Shown here: one piece after another, positions 22,075 through 33,417 of the stretch | Position numbering within the stretch: the stretch's first letter is position 1 | How the letters are laid out: every line of letters starts with the position of its first letter | NCBI GenBank assembly: GCA_030220185.1 | Contig: JASPKZ010000419.1 | Coordinates: forward strand, 3,491,501 to 3,555,500 | Length of the DNA stretch: 64,000 nucleotides | Origin: Diploptera punctata | Lineage: Eukaryota; Arthropoda; Insecta; Blattodea; Blaberidae | Reading direction: 5' to 3' | Made by a program: the position numbers and the translations under genes | The notes under the pieces: generated by a model | Databases searched by the model: none | Told to the model about the DNA's origin: nothing | What the model saw: the letters and a program-made list of their open reading frames with translations, nothing else

Positions 22075-22690
22075 GAAAGTTTTTATTTTACACAATTTTT
22101 TAGTTCTGGTACGTTAACTACACCCGGTATAAATATGGGTGGTGGTTTATGTGGAAGTGGTTTTGTTGATTGAGATGAATGTATGTTGTCTGCATTCTCA
22201 GTATCATCCATAAGTGTATCATAAGGATTATATACATTTATATTGACGGAATATTTTGAGGAGGCTTGCTGATTTCATTATACTTTCGTTTTTTTCTACG
22301 AATTTGTTGGCAGTTTTGATTCTCATCATCATCATGAAGTCTGTATATAGTAATATCATCTTGTGATATATTATAGTCATTTTGTTTTTCATTTAATTGA
22401 GGCATGGAGATTGTTTCTGTAATATTAGGCATATTATTATAACTAACAGACTTACTTACAATTCTGTTATTCAGTTCCTTAGGACCTTCATATGTTTTAA
22501 AATTGACATTCTTCTTAAATGTAAGATTTATGTCACATAGGCATATACCAATTTGCGGAAATTCACTTGATATCTTATCATTCATGGTCTCTAGAACTGA
22601 TTTGCCATATTGTTCAATGTACTTTCTCGTTCCAGTTAAATTTAAATTAAGTCGCTGTCTTTCAGCCAGATTACTTAAAACTAATACTTA
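22075..22690 (-). pseudogene. LINE ORF1 (gag-like) fragment
   Basis: The minus-strand frame reads LSNLAERQRLNLNLTGTRKY, then MNDKISSEFPQIG, an acidic/basic stretch (IYRLHDDDENQNC, RRKKRKYNEISKPPQNI) to a stop at 22238. One frame over it continues VYNPYDTLMDDTENAD, KPLPHKPPPIFIPGVV and NVPELKNCVK, ending about 22075. The phrase PPPIFIPGVVN with a Pro-rich lead is typical of ORF1 proteins of Jockey-type LINEs, just before their RNA-binding domain. That domain and any zinc knuckles are missing. There is an AG just before the first open codons, so a host exon is a weaker alternative. Confidence 0.45.
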
Positions 22691-22889
22691 CACACGCAAT
22701 TAATATTATTATCAATACATTGAAAATAGAATAAACGCAAACACACTTAAATTATGAAATAATCAATATTTGTAACTCAATTGAAATTGGCGGTTGCAAC
22801 AAAAAGCAGTCACCTGGTTAAATAATAAACCAATTACCTTACACGGCCAGCTGGTAGAATCGTATGGAACTCACAGGTAATTATAACTC

Positions 22890-23065
22890 TTTGTTAAAAA
22901 ATAAATAATTTGCAATAAAAATAATGCGACTATAAATTTAGTTATACACTTCCCTAAGTCTCAAGTTAGATCAAACTGCACACAGTGTGCAATATTTTAT
23001 TAAAATCGGTTCAGTAGAATTCCATCGCGGACAAACAACGTGACACGTAATTTTTATATATTAAG
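22890..23065 (+). mobile_element. RTE-like retroelement 3' tail
   Basis: GATCAAACTGCACACAGTGTG, AAAATCGGTTCAGTAGAATTCC and CATCGCGGACAAACAACG followed by TATATATTAAGAT form a string I recognise as a conserved 3' end of RTE-type elements in many insects. It ends exactly where the SINE target duplication begins, so the SINE landed at its 3' tail. Confidence 0.55.
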
Positions 23066-23075
23066 ATATAACGAT

Positions 23076-23595
23076 GTCCACCGCTGTGGTCTCGAGGTAG
23101 CATGCTGGCTTTTCACGCAGCGGGCCCGGGTTCGATCCCCGGTCGGGGCAGTTTTTCTGGGTGAGGTTTTCAATCGGGGTTTTTCCTCACCTGTAAGACA
23201 AATGTCAGGAAACCTTTAAGGTCCAAACGGTCACCGAAATCATATGGCCATTGTACCGAAATAATTGTTTCGGTACGTAACAACTACGTCATCGTGTCTT
23301 CCCTCTACAGTGATATTATAGAACAGTGCCAAATTCCTGTCTTCGTTGTCCTCTCTCCTACGTACCCCCCCCGCCATATTTCCTTCTGCGCTGCGTGTGA
23401 CTACGCAACTTCCCCTCGTTATGGAAAGCCTCAAATAAGCCATCATCCTTATCACTATCATCATCCTTCACCGGTGTGGAAAGCAACGGGAAGTTACCAC
23501 ATCTACAATTCCCAAGTAAAACTGCAAAGCATAGCATGAAAATGCTATGGTTGCAGTGAAGGACCTGCCTTCGGGCAGAATTACTATGAATGGAT
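23076..23595 (+). mobile_element. tRNA-derived SINE family S, copy 2, with nested insertion
   Basis: Head TGGTCTCGAGGTAGCATGC and GGTTCGATCCCCGGTC, body TTTTCCTCACCTGTAAGACA, and tail CTGCCTTCGGGCAGAATTAC. The 10-bp target duplication ATATAACGAT flanks it (23066-23075 and 23596-23605). It is about 170-190 bp longer than the other copies because of an extra segment at 23254-23443. Confidence 0.9.
23254..23443 (+). repeat. Extra segment inside SINE copy 2
   Basis: Relative to other family S copies this block interrupts the body between CATATGGCC and ATCATCCTT. It begins with a near-perfect palindrome (GTACCGAAATAATTG then TTTCGGTAC, 23256-23279) and has a short GCCAT repeat at both borders (about 23247 and 23439), consistent with a small insertion. 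Confidence 0.55.
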
Positions 23596-23605
23596 ATATA
23601 ACGAT

Positions 23606-25637
23606 ATCAATTCACATTGTCATTTGAAACTTAACAGCTATAACATTTAATGTTAACAGGAATATAATGTAACTATAATTATTAAAATAAAATATGTCAT
23701 CTATATTTTTATAACATTAAATTGCAGTTAAAATTAATCACTAAATAGCCATTTTAAAACAATCACAAAATAGTCATCCTGAGAACGTTGTCCACTTATG
23801 GCAGATGTGTAAGTCTTCTCTCCCCAGCCTCCTCCAAACCACAAGTAGAATGATCCACGTCCTGTTCCTCATATCTCCATACAAATTGACAAACTCCAGT
23901 TACATGTAACATAAAAAAACAACCAAAGGGCAGAATTCTTAGAAGAAAAGACATTCGTGTATTCTTAATCAAATTATATTTAGTCTATATTTTTAAATGT
24001 AGATATTTACTTATGCCAAATGATATGTGAAATAATACGATTTTCTTTACAGCATGCTTTAAATTCTTTGTTTTAAGAAGTTTAATATTGGAAGGGAGAT
24101 GATTATATACGTATATATTACTACTTCTATGTGACATGCTATGAAGACTTCTGTTAAGCCTGTGACAATTTAAGAGTATAGTGTTTTAGGGTATGGAGCA
24201 AAATGTGGATATCCGAATTTCAAAATAATTTTGTTTTTAAATTGAAGCTTAGGAACGTCGAAGATGAAAACATACAAAGAATTTGCGGTCAATTTAGAAA
24301 CAAAGTTTGAAAATAATAATTTGTAAGGCACTTTTTCTTACATAACGTGAAGGAAGTGGCTGCCATCTTGGTCGTGACGTCAGATTCGATATTCAGACAG
24401 TCCTGGGTGAAAATATATATTGTTTTTTTTCAATAGATATGCGAAAATAGAATAAATATTTTATTGTAATCAAAGTGCACTGTTGTATTTCCAAATGCTA
24501 TATTTCCAAAATTACATAGCAAAGAGTTTGAAATGTAATAAAAATCACATCTTCATATAGAGTTTTTTAAGATAAAATGGTTTAACTGAATCGATTGTCG
24601 ATAATAATCGATACGTTATCGTACGTATTTCTCGAAAAGTAACAACGACAAATCAGACCTCACAAAATATTAAATAAATAGATGTCACTTATTTGTAACG
24701 CAGTCTTACAAATTTGTAATATAATTTATTAGAATACATGTATAATAACCTAAAAGCTAACCTAACTTATTTCAATTATTCTAAACCTGTGAAAGTAATA
24801 AATAGAATGTCATTTAGACAATATAAAATTACAGGTATGTAAATATATTATACTACATGTATAAGAAACTAAAAGCTAACATAACCTAATTATGTATAAG
24901 AATCAATTACTCTAACCTAGTTTCTTTAGTGATGGTTCGCAAATTTTCTTCGTATTTTCATCTATGGTGATCCTAAGTCTCATTTTAATACCCAATTTAT
25001 ATCGAAATGGGGATGTCTCGTATAGTAAACGTGAAATGTGTATTTTGTAGTGCTTATAAAATGTCATTTTACTACTTTGTTTGTGTAGATGGTACGCAAA
25101 TTTCATTTTATTTATTTATTTTTTTTTCATGTTTAGTGGTCCTAAGCTTCATTTTAAAACCAAAATTATCTCGAAATTCGGATTTCCACTTTTTGCGCCG
25201 TAACCAGATATTATAGTGCTATGTTCGTGTATATCTGAATTTATTTTAAAGAGTTTTAAATTTTGATGAATAAAGTAGACTAATTCTAAAATGTAAATGC
25301 AAGGAACACGTAATATTTTTAATTATGTGAAGAGTTTCTTAATTCCTGTTTGGATTGGTGCTTGGTACATGATTATAATATAATCATATATATATATATA
25401 TATATATATTTGTAATTTGAGTAGATTTTGGTGCTGATCCGTACAGTATTATATCATATGTTAACAGTGAATGTACGTATCGAAAATTTATAGGTTTTTG
25501 CCTACCTTTGGTAATATTCTAGCGAGGATCCGAAACGGATAGAATAATCGGTTTCAGTTTTCAGTTAAGTTTTGTATATGGTATTCCCCCTGGGTATTCC
25601 CATGACAGATTTGAATCAATCCATACACCTAACAATT
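23606..25637. other. No recognisable gene
   Basis: AT-rich. It contains two related stretches, AACCTAAAAGCTAACCTAAC at about 24748 and AACTAAAAGCTAACATAACC at about 24867, separated by about 119 bp, and an (AT)n tract at 25386-25409. Two similar parts, about 24912-25010 and 25080-25170 (CGCAAATTT...CATTTTA...CCTAAG), suggest a local imperfect duplication. No coding domain. Confidence 0.45.
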
Positions 25638-25639
25638 TG

Positions 25640-26089
25640 GTACAATTTGCTTCTTTGGCTCAACTGCACTTCTACTAGCGCTTGATTTTTCAGTTATATT
25701 GTTGTAAACTATAGCTCTTCTTCTGTATTTACCAACATTATTTAATATTTTAAACTTTTTGAAACAATTTTTTAACATTATTAGACAATTTTGAAGTATT
25801 TATTTAAATATGCAAATCACAATATTAAGACGCTGTTAGACAATATTGTAATGCTAACAGTTATTTTCTCCACAGAGTATTTTACTTAGTCTATGATTTA
25901 TCTATCGCTGTTTTGGGATATCGCTGGTTGGAGCAGAGTTAAGGAGTGATAAGTAAGTGTACACCGATTTTTAATAAATGTTTGGTAATTTTATATTATT
26001 AATATATTTTTAACATATTTTTGGGGATTTATTGCAAATATTGGTCATTTAAATTTCATAGCGACAGATAGTAATCGAGGATGATAATC
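25640..26089 (+). repeat. Mosaic repeat copy C, left part
   Basis: Matches 7890-8310 and 35970-36390 in order: CTCAACTGCACTTCTAC, CTTGATTTTTCAGTTATATT, TATTTTCTCCACAGAGTA, ATCGCTGGTTGGA, TTAATAAATGTTTGGTAA, GGTCATTTAAATTTCATAGC, GAGGATGATAATC. It is cut at 26089 by the LINE insertion and resumes at 30992. Confidence 0.7.
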
Positions 26090-26310
26090 TATTTAATAAG
26101 TAGAATTGCGCACAAATGTGCATTAAAATACTTTCTTGCTCTAAGCGTTTAAGCTTTTTTTCCTTTTTGTACACAGTTCTAAATGGTATTGGCTGCATTT
26201 ACATCCGCACAGAGAACACACAATATTCGTCCGCTTGGTGAAAAACCTTCTCATTCATTCCTCCTCGGCTGGCAACTATTAGAACCTCGTCGAAAGAAGA
26301 ACAACGCAGA

Positions 26311-28219
26311 AATGCAAGACCGGGATGGATTCATCCACCCGCCGGCACGTCGCACTGCCAGGAATAACCAACACTACAATAAACAACGAACACCAATAGA
26401 AACAAGAAATCTGTTCGAACATCTGTATGAAGAAAAAGGCAGAAACTCCACCTCCCATAGTGGTATACTCTAATGACATCACGCCACTAAAATTGGCAAG
26501 CATCACTGCAGGAAATAAGGCAAGCATACGCAGGAAATAAGGAAGAAGTACACATGAAGTACAACCAGGGCGTACTGACCATTAGGACCTCAACCAAGGC
26601 GGCCTACAGGCGAGCATTCAAGGAGCTCAAGAAATCTGAGACTCAGTTCTACACCCATGGCTACGGCAGGCCTCCTATCATCAAATTAGTGGCGAAGGGA
26701 CTTCCTAAGTCCATCACAACATCAGAAGTAATGGATGAAATTGTAAACAGGAACCTGCCGCTCAAAAGAAATAAGAAGCATCGAAAAACAAGTCTACACA
26801 AATGGAGTAAGAAAGAAGATAGAGCTTCCAATTTACATCCTAACATTCAACAAAACAGCTGACCTTAAGGGAAAAAATTGACAAAGATCTAAAAGAGCTA
26901 TTCAACATCCGTATTCGGTTGGAACCCTACAGGAAACCCACAGGAGGCACCCAGTGCTTCAAATGCCAAGGCTTTGGGCACATTGCAGAATTCTGCTTTC
27001 GAGACACAAAATGCGTTAGGTGTTCCGGAAACCACAGAGTCTCCGACTGCACCCAGACGGAAGTCAAATGCTCCAACTGTAACGCAGATCATGCAGCAAG
27101 TCATCGAAAATGTCCCTCATTTCAGAAGTATCTGAAAATTGAGACGAATATGATACGGCCCTAATAGTGATTAATGAATATAAGAAATGAATAAATAATG
27201 AAGGAATAGAATATAGTTAAAAATAAATTAAGTTTCATGTTGGTAAATAGTTCTCACAAGAAGCGGTTGAAACCCTAAGTAAAAGAGGTCATAAATATGT
27301 AACTCCTCAAATTAGACCTGAAATGTTTAAGCTGGGTCTAGCTTCAAAACTCACGTTTGGGAGAAATGTCAACTCCAAATTTACAATCGCGTTAAGCCCA
27401 AGCTGGCAAACACGGTCCCTAGCCGTGAGAATAAAATCTAAAGGTAGGTGGTGGTTTAAATAAAATAGTTACGCCCTTGGAGGACATGTGATTAAATATT
27501 CTAACCAATCGAAATCAGAGTTAGGGTAGAGACCATATATGGGAATAATTGGTCCTGACTTCGATACGGAACTCATGAGGACAAAATTTAAGACACTTGT
27601 ACATATACTCGACACTTAGAAGGAAGAAGATCTTGATTGTTTAGTAAAAAAATATCTAGTAACAACGATTATGGACTTAGGGAAAATCTCCCGAACTCAT
27701 TAGTCATTTGCTAGTCCTCATTAGCGAAATATCGAAGGCCAGGGACAGAACAGTTTTATTTTCGCTGTGAAACGTAAATTGACAGAGATTAATTAAATAA
27801 AATAATTCAAATAATTAGTGATTGTCTGTTCCCACGCAATACTCCTTCCGAACCCGTTATAGATAGGAGTCTCAGCGCTCACCCTGAAACAGGAACTGAC
27901 TAGCTACCGAGGAAGGGCAAGTAAATTCACAATTAAATCAAAGTGAAACCCCAGTGGTATTTAACGTCTTCCAAAATACCGCCCCAAAATGAGACAAACG
28001 CAAGAAACAAGTCAACCATCTACCACGAGGAAGCCTGAAACCACTCCAAGAACACCTCGAAAGACAGAAGAAAACTTCCCTCCCTTGCCTTCTCAGAATC
28101 CAAAACCGGAGAATATACTCCAATCCCTCCTTATTCTCCTCACCACCATCCTACAAAACCCCCAAGTCCTTCAATCCACACTATCCTTCGTAAATTCTCA
28201 AGTTTCATCCAGAACTTAG
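26311..28219 (+). pseudogene. LINE ORF1, gag-like protein with three zinc knuckles
   Basis: Starts MQDRDGFIHPPARRTARNN, then (one frame over) PPPIVVYSNDITPLKLASI, then MKYNQGVLTIRTSTKAAYRR, THGYGRPPIIKLVAKGLP (the RRM-like region of Jockey-type ORF1), and three CCHC-type knuckles at 26955-27110: CFKCQGFGHIAEFC, CVRCSGNHRVSDC and CSNCNADHAASHRKC. The frame ends at 27164. After a non-homologous 0.8-kb block, the Pro-rich C-terminal part resumes at 27989 (TEENFPPLPSQNP) to 28219. In the family ORF1 protein binds element RNA. Frameshifts near 26470 and 26850 and the insertion make it defective. Confidence 0.8.
27165..27960. other. Unidentified 0.8-kb block inside LINE ORF1
   Basis: It separates the zinc-knuckle part of ORF1 from its Pro-rich C-terminus and has no ORF. 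Its mixed composition, with TGTTGGTAAATAGTTCTCAC near 27239 and AGTTACGCCCTTGGAGGAC near 27466, resembles a solo LTR or other non-coding insertion. I could not fix the ends or a target duplication. Confidence 0.4.
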
Positions 28220-28384
28220 ACTGCATATATCCAGAAACTACAAGAAAAACCTTTTAAGATCGACAAGCTTAAGCAGTTCTTCAAAGAAAACATCCACCTG
28301 AAGAAGAAACTGTTTAGAGGAGCACTCTTCACAGCAAGCACCCAACTACGCCGCCACTTCACTACAAGCACCTCAATTATCGGG

Positions 28385-28400
28385 TCAAGACCTTTTAAAA
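28385..28400. repeat. 16-bp perfect palindrome at the ORF1/ORF2 junction
   Basis: GACCTTTTAAAAGGTC reads the same on both strands and sits exactly where the plus-strand ORF1 side meets the minus-strand ORF2. Confidence 0.85.
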
Positions 28401-30991
28401 GGTCGGTACCGTTCTTCAACATCAATATTTGCTCTGGGGAATGGTTTTTTGCATATCTCGTGTACATGCCGCTGTGGTTGGTCAGGGTTCGCCCACGTTC
28501 GATTTATCATTGCTTCTGTGGCGTAGAAGTCCGAATCAATCTCGCTTCTTTTCCTCAGTCTTTCTGCTAGAAGCTCGTCATAATGAATTTTTACCGGTAG
28601 CTGTAGCGATATCCTCAGCTCTTCTATTAGAAATGGTTCCTGTGCCAGTTCATATACAAGTCGAGATGGAGTCATTTTTGATACTCCGAGAACTCTTTTT
28701 AAGAATGTGGCTTTTACTTTTTCAAGTTGCTTTAGATCGTTTTTCTTTAGGTATTTCCATATTATTTGCAGACCATAGACGAGTATTGAAATTATCTTTG
28801 CGGTGAATAGCTGTTTTGCTGTATCTAGTGACAGTCTATTTATGTATTTTATGTCGTTGATGCCTCTTATTGCTGCGACAGCTTTTTCAGTTACGTGTTT
28901 CCTGAAACATGTGCCCGTTGTTTGGAAGGTTACTCCAAGATATTTGTAATGACTTGTTTTTTTTTAGTGGATCTTGTCCATAGTACACCATTTCGTGTGT
29001 TGAGACTCTTCCTCCCTTCCTGAAGACCATCTGCATTGTCTTGTTTTTATTTATGTGGAGCCCGTTTTCTTCTGTCCATGTTATGAGGGTGTTGAAACTT
29101 TCCTGTAGATCTCTGTGCTTTGTCGCGCAAAGGACCATATCATCTGCGTGCATGTATATGGTAGCTTTACTGTTGCCATTTTTAAAGCATGTGCGATGTC
29201 TGCATTTGTGATGTTGAATAGCAGAGGACTTATTGGGTCACCTTGGAGAACTCCATTTGTTTGTATTATAGGAGCCGATGTCGTTACGTTATCGTTTATG
29301 GTCACTCTATTGACTGCCATAATACATCTGATTATGTGTGACAAATAGTTGTCTCCACTTATCATTTCGAGCTTCTTCATTATGATCTGTCTGTCAAGTA
29401 GATCAAACGCTTTTGTGAAGTCGATAAATATTGTGTACAGTTTACCTTTGGGGTGTCTGAGTGATTCTTGGATGTCTGTCAACAGGTTGTTTATGGCGTG
29501 TATGGTGGCTCTTCCCTTCCTAGAGCCGAATCGTTCCTCTGGGATCGCGTTGTCTGCAAGGTCGTATAGCCTCTTTGTCAGAATCTTTGAGAAGATTTTG
29601 AATAATGAATTCTCCAGTGCTATGCCTGTGTAAGCATCTGGTGATGATGTAGGGCCTTTGCCTTTGTGAAGGATTTTGATTATTGAGTGTCTGCACTTTT
29701 CTGGTATGATTCCGTATTCTAGGCATTTGTTGAATAACTGGGTCCATGTCTGTACTAGGTGTGGTGCCGCCAGTTTCAGGTGCTCGTTGGCAATTCCGTC
29801 CGGCCCTGCGGCCTTCTTATTTCTAGTTTCCATTATAACTGTTAATATTTCTTGCTCCGTAACTTTTGTGAATGTTGGGTGTTGCTTGTTAGGTGCAGGG
29901 AACGCCAAATCGCTTTTGTTCTGGTTTAGAATGTCACGAAAGTGGTCTACCCAAGTCTGCATTTGTATCATGTTCGGAAAGTAGGGTCTTGTTGTTTTGA
30001 GGGCCGTAAAAGGATCGTCCATTGCCAATTTGATCAGCTGCTTTGCTTCCTTTTCAAGATGATACGCCCTTTTTTCTCTCAAGCAATTTTTTGTATTGCC
30101 TTCTTTTTCCGTTATATATCTTCAAGTCTTCAGAGTTTAAGGATGTCCTTGCTCTGTGTAGTGACTTGAGGACTTCCTTCCTTTCTTCGTAACATTCTCT
30201 GTCGAACCATGGTTGGGATTTTCTCTCCGAGACATAATTCACTATTTGAGCTTTCTTGATTATGTTTTCTAAAATTTGGACGGCTTCGTTAATGTTTCCG
30301 TTTTCTATTTCCTTTTGAGCTCGGTTTTTTGTTTTGTCGGCGATTTCTGCTAGGACGTTGGTGTCTAGTCGCCTCTTTGTTTTTGAGAGGTTTTTAATTG
30401 TTTTCTTTTGCACGTTTTCCCACATCATTTTTGTGTGGACAGGTATATGCTTCCTGATTCGTGTTATTGATGTATTTTCCATTGTTTTGGCGTTGATTGC
30501 ATTGATGAGTGCATTATGTAGGATTAGGTCTAAAGTACTGGTGCCGTTATGCCTATATAGGTTTTATCTTCCGGTTTGTTTGTGATGCATAAACCTACGT
30601 TTGTTAGATAGTTTATTACTGTATCGGATTTATGGTTATGTTGTTCGATACGGCAATTTAAATCACCGGCGAGTATCACTGCTTTATTTTGTCTATTTTT
30701 TGCAAAGCATCTCCAGTGTTTCTATGATTTCTTGTGCCGTTCTTTCTGGCTGAAAGTAGGCACCTATTATGACAAGGTTATTGGCGTTTATTACAATCAC
30801 GTTCGGTGTGCTGTGGATTAGCTGCGCTGGAGACAGAAGAGGTTTGATTAAGCATGTAATGCCTCCACTTGATCTTCCCATGCTTCCATTTGTTTCTAGG
30901 GTTTCGTATGTGTAATAGCCTTGTAGACTAGTTTCGCATGTGTTGAAAGTTTCAGTAAGTATGATGATGTCTGATGTTAGAATGTTTGTAG
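28401..30991 (-). pseudogene. LINE ORF2: endonuclease and reverse transcriptase
   Basis: Minus strand from 30991: endonuclease parts TSDIIILTETFNT, VIIGAYFQPE and AGDLNCRIEQHNHKS; the linker (MREKRAYHLEKEAKQL); then RT motifs KKAAGPDGIANEHLKL, GIALENSLFKIFSK, RFGSRKGRATIHA, motif A FIDFTKAFDLLDR, GVLQGDPISPLLFNI and the catalytic ADDM (in MHADDMVLCA, one frame over near 29150). The thumb follows (KMTPSRLVYELAQEPFLIEE) to about 28401. The endonuclease N-terminus is missing at the right border. Frameshifts occur near 30060 and 29150 and around 28890-28680. The clade (CR1/Jockey-like) is uncertain. Confidence 0.85.
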
Positions 30992-31115
30992 GAGGATGAT
31001 TACGATATGTGGTTCGATTGTGGGTTATCACTGGTTCTATAAACTCTGGCGCATGCGCATTGTTCTATAGGACTTTGAAAACATTTCACGCTAGTTTAAG
31101 TGCAGTTTTTCCGCT
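30992..31115 (+). repeat. Mosaic repeat copy C, right part
   Basis: Continues the repeat after the LINE insertion: GATATGTGGTTCGATTGTGG, CTATAAACTCTGGCGCATGC, TTCTATAGGACTTTGAAAAC, TTTAAGTGCAGTTTTTCC, as in 8320-8428 and 36445-36560. Confidence 0.75.
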
Positions 31116-31181
31116 TCTTTTTTATTAAGGAGCCATTAAGAATAATGTTGATGGAATTTTTCAGATTTTCTTGTTTCAAAT

Positions 31182-31470
31182 TAGCCCGGTCAAGTTAGCT
31201 CAAAAAATAGGGATAGGCTTACAAAAATTTGCATTGAGCTGAAAATTGGTACGAATGTTGGGAAAGCCGTTATGAATGAAATGTGAAAAGTCTCCATCGA
31301 TTCCACACCTACAAAAAAAAATTCAAGGTCAAAGTTCGCGAATATGGGTTTTTTACATTTTTCAGCCAAACGGTAAGCTATATCATAAATTAGGTTAGAC
31401 AAAAGTTGTAGACAATGCAATTATCTACAAAAGTGTTCTTATACTTTTCTCATAAGAATCGCCATTCTTG
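31182..31470 (+). repeat. Left long terminal inverted repeat
   Basis: Pairs with 33418-33718 in reverse complement with many substitutions and a few indels; the tip TAGCCCGGTCAA is exact. Confidence 0.8.
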
Positions 31471-31854
31471 AGATATCACCATTTGAAACATTGAAAACAA
31501 TAATATGCACGCTTTTGAACAGCAAGTTAACCTCCTATACATCATGGGATATTTAATATAATAAAAATATTGGTTCAATAACTTATACAAGTTATGTATT
31601 ATATGATTGTGAGAATATAAATAAAAAAGAAACTCGGTCCCTGAATTAATTGGCCCGTATAAGCTTAAGCAACATCTGCCGATTATTCTATTTTTGTCCG
31701 GGTGGCGACAGTCGTGTGCCTGTTTTTTTTCTGGAAGGCATACACGAAAGGCTTTTAGTATAGTGCCCTTTACAGTGAATATACGTGGCTATTGATACAC
31801 GTGCTTCTAAATAATATTTCTTAAAACAATTTGTGCTGTACAATAATTTAAAAA

Positions 31855-33180
31855 ATGTCGCAATTTTGCTTTGTTTGTAGTAAACCTTTGACTGAAAATG
31901 AAACAGTTATTGTTGATCTAGGAATGAAGACTTTGATCGAGTCAAGCGATGCAAGAAATGATGGGTTTTCTGAATACCTGAAGGACAAGAAATCTGTAAC
32001 AATTCATGTTCAGTGCCATAAAATGTACACTCGGAAGAGTTCTATTGCTGCAGTTAAATGACCGCATGAGATGGAGCAAGCCAGTACATCTGAAATCAGT
32101 CCACCTCGTACTAGAACACGCGTAAGTGAATCCGTTTCTTGTTAAAAAAAGTTGTTTATTTTGTGTAAATGAAGCGAATGAAGAGGCTGAGAAGAAAAAT
32201 GTGCAAAATGTTTGACGTAAAATTCATAAAGTTGCTACACTTGAATTTAAAGAATCCATTCTGAAGGTAGCTCGGACTCGTTCTAATGACGTAGCAAAAA
32301 ATTTTACTGCACGTATTCAGTAAGAACATGATGTAGTTGCTGCCGAGACTAGATACTATAATAATTACTATGATTCATTCTTGAGACCCACCATTGGGGG
32401 TAAAATTGGTCGTTCTCAAGATGAATTTACTAATGTTGCGATGGAGAAAAAAGTGATGACTGTCAATTTTAATTGCAAGAGTTACAAAATAATTGTAAAA
32501 ATCCAGCTCTAGATAAAGGATCAATTAAGATTCGATTAAAGTTAAAGTATGATCATCACGATATTCTTAACCAAGCTTGGTATGAGAAAAAAAGAGTCAA
32601 AATAAAAAGGAAGAATAATTTAGAATCATCAAAGCTGCATTCAATCTTTAGTATTTGATAATACCAATTACCCCTCGCATAGTCGAATGTTTGAAAATAT
32701 TAACAGCGATATTCTAGAGTCATTGACTTATTTTTTGGAACAAGTAATTCTTAAAAATAAACTAGAACTATTAAAACTAGTATGCACTAATATCAGCCAC
32801 AGTATTATGATTGCTGTTAGCCTAGATATTTCAAATCAAAATTCCAATTGGGTCAATTAGTAGATAATACTTTGGAACCAATTCAAACGTTATCTTCCAC
32901 CTGCTCCACAAATATTCTTAACACCATTTTTTGCAATTGCAAAAAGGGCTGTAGTGCAAAATGTGACTGTAAAAAAGTCGGATTAATTTGTTCACCAGTA
33001 TGTACCAATTGTCAAGGCCAGTCTTGCTCCAATGTTGAATAAAATGGAACAGATGGAGATTTATATGATTTCAATGAAGAAACAACTGATACATCTTTCT
33101 CACAAAAATTAAACAAATATCCAGCAAGAAGAAGAAGAAGAAATCGAAGAAGACATTAGTATCGTAGTAGAATTCGAAGA
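31855..33180 (+). pseudogene. ORF of the long-TIR element: Cys-rich N-terminus, CXC-like C-terminus
   Basis: ATG at 31855: MSQFCFVCSKPLTENET, then SVTIHVQCHKMYTRKSS (a CxxC...HxxC pattern that could bind zinc), ASTSEISPPRTRTRVSES, then across stops CLFCVNEANEEAEKKN, KESILKVARTRSNDVAKN, FLRPTIGGKIGRSQDE and LQNNCKNPALDKGSIKIRLK. A segment YPSHSRMFENINSDILESL and CTNISHSIMIAVS follows to about 32825. The middle of the protein is then absent, and the C-terminus reads ILNTIFCNCKKGCSAKC and DCKKVGLICSPVCTNCQGQ, a CXC-type cysteine motif. I recall similar long proteins in arthropod and cnidarian genomes, usually called uncharacterised. Stops, shifts and the internal deletion make this copy dead. 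Confidence 0.68.
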
Positions 33181-33417
33181 TTATCAGTCAGATTAACATT
33201 ACCCGGAATTAAGAATAATTTATGTCACTTAAATCATTCCCAATAGTACTGTTTTGTAATTAATAGAATATTATTTAATAAAACTTAATCACAACAGATC
33301 GTGGAATATACCTTTCGAAGGCACCACATGAAAAAAAATGCTCGAAGTACATACACTACCTCATAGGTGGTGCGGAAATTTGTGCATATTATGTACAATA
33401 CGACTTCTTCAAACTTT

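Larger units (their letters stand above)
26090..30991 (+). mobile_element. LINE insertion with ORF1 and inverted ORF2
   Basis: The insertion interrupts mosaic repeat C and is flanked by GAGGATGATAATC (26077-26089) and GAGGATGATTAC (30992-31003), an apparent 12-13-bp target duplication. Left to right it holds a leader (26090-26310), ORF1 on plus (26311-28219, itself interrupted), a palindrome at 28385-28400, and a LINE ORF2 on minus (30991 to 28401) whose endonuclease end abuts the right duplication. No poly(A) or 3' UTR is visible. It could be one element with ORF2 inverted, or two elements fused. Confidence 0.65.

Noticed and set aside
24700..24910. Telomere-like CCTAA/TTAGG content
   Set aside because: Only scattered AACCTAA words, no tandem array.
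28216..28467. Minus-strand frame MYTRYAKNHSPEQ
   Set aside because: It spans the ORF1/ORF2 junction; part is antisense to the ORF1 side and it matches nothing.
29115..30585. Several plus-strand hydrophobic frames resembling membrane proteins
   Set aside because: They are antisense shadows of the minus-strand LINE ORF2, which shows clear RT motifs.
26077..31003. Classical twin-priming inversion as full explanation of the LINE insertion
   Set aside because: In twin priming the element's 5' end lies at the internal junction; here the ORF1 leader is at the outer edge next to the target duplication.
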